From: Pseudomonadota bacterium
Lineage (GTDB): Bacteria > Pseudomonadota > Gammaproteobacteria > Xanthomonadales > Rhodanobacteraceae
Direction of reading: 5' to 3'
Length of the DNA stretch: 64,000 nt
Assembly: GCA_021818335.1 (NCBI GenBank)
Contig: JAKAEJ010000002.1
Span: 35,681-99,680, forward strand
Below the pieces are notes generated by a model that saw only the letters and a list, made by a program, of their open reading frames with translations, was not told the origin of the DNA and ran no database searches. Positions 61,840 to 64,000 of this stretch are shown piece by piece; the first letter of the stretch is position 1; every line of letters begins with the position of its first letter. A program made the translations under genes and the position numbers.

Positions 61840-62406
61840 TCAGTCAAACCGCAGTTCGACGGTGGCCATCAGATCGCCGAAATCGAGGCTGTAGCCCTGC
61901 TTCTTGGCGGCGTAATAGGTGTAATCGAGGCCCAAGCCGACGCCATTGGTGAAGTCGTAACCCCCGCCAATGCCGGCGTAGTAGCGAGTTCCCGTGAGCT
62001 TGCCGACGTTTTCGCTGGGGACGACGTTGAAGTGGAAGAAGCCGGCGCGTGCGCCGACCCACCAGTGCTGGTTAAACATGTACTTGTAGTTCGGTCCCAG
62101 CGTCCAACCCTTGAGCTTGAAGCTGCTCCGCAACGGCGTTCCGGCTAGTTGGTAGTTGAAGCTGCCGCTGTCGACGTAGCCGATGTCCCAGCCCCAACCG
62201 TTCCAGCGCATGCCGAAGGTCGCGGCGTACGAGGTCTTGTGATCGTGCAGGGCGGTGATGCCCAACGACGAGGTATCGCCGTTGTACCAGCTCTGGCCGA
62301 GCGAGCCAGTGAAGAAGGCGCCGTTCAGTGAATCGGTGGCGTGGCTGGCCAGCGGTGCGGCCAGCAATGCGGCAAGCGCCAGGGCCAAAGGTTTGTAGTT
62401 GCGCAT
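61840..62406 (-). CDS. outer membrane beta-barrel protein (porin-like)
   Basis: 188 residues: signal peptide (LALALAALLAAPLASHA) and a small beta-barrel, with aromatic-rich strands such as FTGSLGQSWYNGD, FGMRWNGWGWDIGYVDSG, YYAGIGGGYDFTNGVGLGLDY, ending ATVELRFD with C-terminal Phe-Asp. Size and pattern fit eight strands, like OmpA-barrel or OmpW-type proteins. Ligand unknown. CAGGAG precedes ATG 62406. Confidence 0.8.
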   Translation of the reverse strand: MRNYKPLALALAALLAAPLASHATDSLNGAFFTGSLGQSWYNGDTSSLGITALHDHKTSYAATFGMRWNGWGWDIGYVDSGSFNYQLAGTPLRSSFKLKGWTLGPNYKYMFNQHWWVGARAGFFHFNVVPSENVGKLTGTRYYAGIGGGYDFTNGVGLGLDYTYYAAKKQGYSLDFGDLMATVELRFD

Positions 62407-62546
62407 GGGAAACTCCTGCAATCGGGTGGTCCCGCGTTGTGCGGGTATGGTGCGTCGGGGCACTCCCGCCATTTTACGGTAAGTTAACGGAGATGTGCGA
62501 GGGGTGCCCGATGCGCAGTACCTGAGGTCTTCGGAGCGCCCTGGCG

Positions 62547-62575
62547 TCCGGCTGCAGATAAAGTCTGCAGCCGGA
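62547..62575 (-). terminator. 12-base-pair hairpin after the subtilisin-like gene
   Basis: TCCGGCTGCAGA (62547-62558), loop TAAAG, TCTGCAGCCGGA (62564-62575). It follows the stop of the minus-strand protease gene by 60 bases. No clear T run, so a terminator role is probable but not certain. Confidence 0.55.
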
Positions 62576-62635
62576 ACGCTTTCCGTTCATCCCGGCGGCG
62601 TCGGCGGACATGCCCCCGGCTTGATGGTCGATGGT

Positions 62636-64000
62636 TCAACGGTTTGCGTTGCCGCGTCGGCGAATCGACTCAACGACTGCCAGTAGGCCCAGTCCCGCCA
62701 GCACGAATGGGTCGATGGCGCCGCCGCCACCGCCACTGCTTCCACCGCCAGTCGGGGGAGGCGCCTGTACCGCCACCGTCACGGTACGCGTTGCGGTGCC
62801 GGTCGTATTGAAGGTGGTGTTCGTGCAGGTCAGTGTGGTGGTGTAGGTGCTGGCAGTTGCGTAGGTCACCGTCACGCTGCTATTGGTCGAGGTCGTCGGG
62901 TTTGCGCCGCTCCCAAAGTCCCAACTGAGGCTCGCATTGCCTGGTGCGCCGTTGGTCGAGCAAACCCCGCTGAAGCTGACCGTACCTCCCGGCTGGATGC
63001 TGACGTTGCTGGCGGGCAGGGTGATAGTCGCGAGGGGCTGCGGGGCGACGGCGGCGGCTGAATTGAACGCGTTGGCGAGCCCCCATCCGTAGACGCCATT
63101 GGGCGTGCCACTACCGTTGCTGGCGCTGCTGGTCAGGGCTTTTGCTCCCGCCTTCAGCATGGCGTAGCCGTTTTGGCTGGGGAATGCCTCATCCAGCAGG
63201 GCCAGGATCGCGCCCACGGCTTCGGAGGTTGCCGAAGTGCCGCAGAAGGTGGCGCTGGGCGGGGTCGTGCCGTTGCTGCTCCCGAATCCGCCGACACCCG
63301 TGACATCGACGCAATCGACGGCCGTGAAATCCGGCTTTTGGCGGGTACTCTGGCCGGTGCTGGGTTGCGAGAAGAGCAGTGGGCCTTCCGACGCATAGGG
63401 CTCGATGGGATAGCCCGCCGTCGAGGTGGCATCGGCTGCATTGATGGCCGTTGTCGTGATCTCGTAGGGCTCGGGCAACGCGGATTGCCCGTAGATGCTG
63501 CCGGCAGGCGTGTTGGGAACCAGCTGGAAACTGTGGTTGTTGGCGAAGACCAACACCTTGATGTTCGTGCCGGGTGTTCCTGAGCGCTTGTAGATGTAAA
63601 GGCGCAGGGACTGGGTGTTGGAGGTGTTGTTGGTGTACTGATTGCCCTGGACCGGTTGCGGCCCCGGCGAGGTCAGCGTGCTCACGCTGTTACCGAGATC
63701 GCAGTAGTTGGGCGACGGCGGTGCCGTGCTGCTGCTGGCGGGTCCCAGGTTGGCGCCCATGTTGCACGCCAGGATGTTGCCACTACTGTCCGTGAGGAAT
63801 ACGTCGTAATCGTTCGGATCGTTGGGCGTCGTGCTGGTGGGGTTGAGCGGCCACGTGTCATCCCACTGCACGATGTAAGTCACCGTATCGCCTGCGGCGA
63901 CAGGGAAACTTACGTACGGGAGCGAGCCGCCGCTGCCGGCGAAGTTCTGCACCTGGGTGTAGGTATAGGCGTTGACCGTGCTGGTTGGCGACGGGCTGAT
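62636..64000 (-). CDS. subtilisin-like (S8) protease with PKD domain and C-terminal sorting tail, C-terminal part
   Basis: 454 codons to the window edge; the N-terminus is outside. Serine-protease subtilase region: DFTAVDCVDVTGVGGFG and the catalytic Ser motif TFCGTSATSEAVGAILALLD. A PKD-like beta domain follows (VSFSGVCSTNGAPGNASLSW, TSTNSSVTVTYATASTYTT). The end, PTGGGSSGGGGGAIDPF then LAGLGLLAVVESIRRRGNANR, is a Gly-rich stretch, hydrophobic helix and basic tail like GlyGly-CTERM sorting signals recognised by rhombosortase. An internal GTG could be mistaken for a start; upstream codons continue without stop. Confidence 0.85.
   Translation of the reverse strand: MSPSPTSTVNAYTYTQVQNFAGSGGSLPYVSFPVAAGDTVTYIVQWDDTWPLNPTSTTPNDPNDYDVFLTDSSGNILACNMGANLGPASSSTAPPSPNYCDLGNSVSTLTSPGPQPVQGNQYTNNTSNTQSLRLYIYKRSGTPGTNIKVLVFANNHSFQLVPNTPAGSIYGQSALPEPYEITTTAINAADATSTAGYPIEPYASEGPLLFSQPSTGQSTRQKPDFTAVDCVDVTGVGGFGSSNGTTPPSATFCGTSATSEAVGAILALLDEAFPSQNGYAMLKAGAKALTSSASNGSGTPNGVYGWGLANAFNSAAAVAPQPLATITLPASNVSIQPGGTVSFSGVCSTNGAPGNASLSWDFGSGANPTTSTNSSVTVTYATASTYTTTLTCTNTTFNTTGTATRTVTVAVQAPPPTGGGSSGGGGGAIDPFVLAGLGLLAVVESIRRRGNANR

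Overview
The window is high-GC gammaproteobacterial chromosome, most likely from the Xanthomonadales (Rhodanobacteraceae or Lysobacteraceae). The evidence is the combination of an Entner-Doudoroff operon, gapA-pyk-class I fba, a split class II ribonucleotide reductase (nrdJa/nrdJb), lysine-rich histone H1-like proteins and a YoaA-TsaB pair. The species is not determined. I see no tRNA, rRNA, CRISPR array, insertion sequence or prophage. The only mobile element recognised is an intein.

Layout. 1-4.4 kb: start of an FAD-linked oxidase (cut by the left edge), yoaA, tsaB, and a PadR regulator with its membrane partner. 4.4-9.1 kb (minus strand): the B12-dependent ribonucleotide reductase as nrdJa and nrdJb with an H1-like gene between them. 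nrdJa carries a 376-residue homing intein immediately before its catalytic cysteine, and tandem NrdR-like boxes lie upstream. 9.4-22.9 kb: DegQ protease, a phosphate-binding-type protein, HAD phosphatase, M17 aminopeptidase, tandem universal stress protein, a three-gene coupled unit (unknown secreted protein, GFA protein, hemolysin III), NrtR-type regulator, ClC channel, ETF-ubiquinone oxidoreductase with a PsrA-type operator, amidase and AlkB-like dioxygenase. 23.0-27.5 kb (minus strand): a stress/low-oxygen style cluster (Hsp20, CBS protein, alpha/beta hydrolase, erythromycin-esterase-like protein, phosphoribosyltransferase, host-attachment-type protein) with one FNR/ANR-type box. 27.7-30.7 kb: glycine cleavage genes gcvT-gcvH-gcvPA, without gcvPB.

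30.7-31.7 kb holds the most striking locus. One gene encodes a nearly complete MetJ methionine repressor core fused in frame to a lysine/alanine/proline histone H1-like tail. Two tandem met boxes lie upstream, and three consecutive hairpins follow the gene before a T-rich run. This looks like an autoregulated, SAM-sensing repressor with a chromatin-protein-like tail, and the tail may also be made alone from an internal start.

31.8-48.6 kb: a TonB-C-domain lipoprotein, GPP34 protein, beta-lactamase-fold protein, lemA plus an M48 protease with a TerB-like tail, GMC oxidoreductase, CBS protein, an arsenic cluster arsR-arsC-arsB, mtgA, hslO, a GAF-GAF-GGDEF-EAL protein and an M20 peptidase. 48.7-64 kb: central carbon metabolism. 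A minus-strand operon GH1 beta-glucosidase-zwf-glk-pgl-edd-eda would take a beta-glucoside to pyruvate and glyceraldehyde 3-phosphate. Around it are a divergent UgpC/MalK-type ATPase with a LacI-type operator in between, gapA, pyk and class I fba. The window ends with an outer-membrane barrel and the C-terminal part of a subtilisin-like protease carrying a PKD domain and a sorting tail.

Start codons were chosen by ribosome-binding sites, stop/start overlaps and family length, and several differ from the longest open frame. Regulatory-site calls are by eye against consensus motifs from memory.
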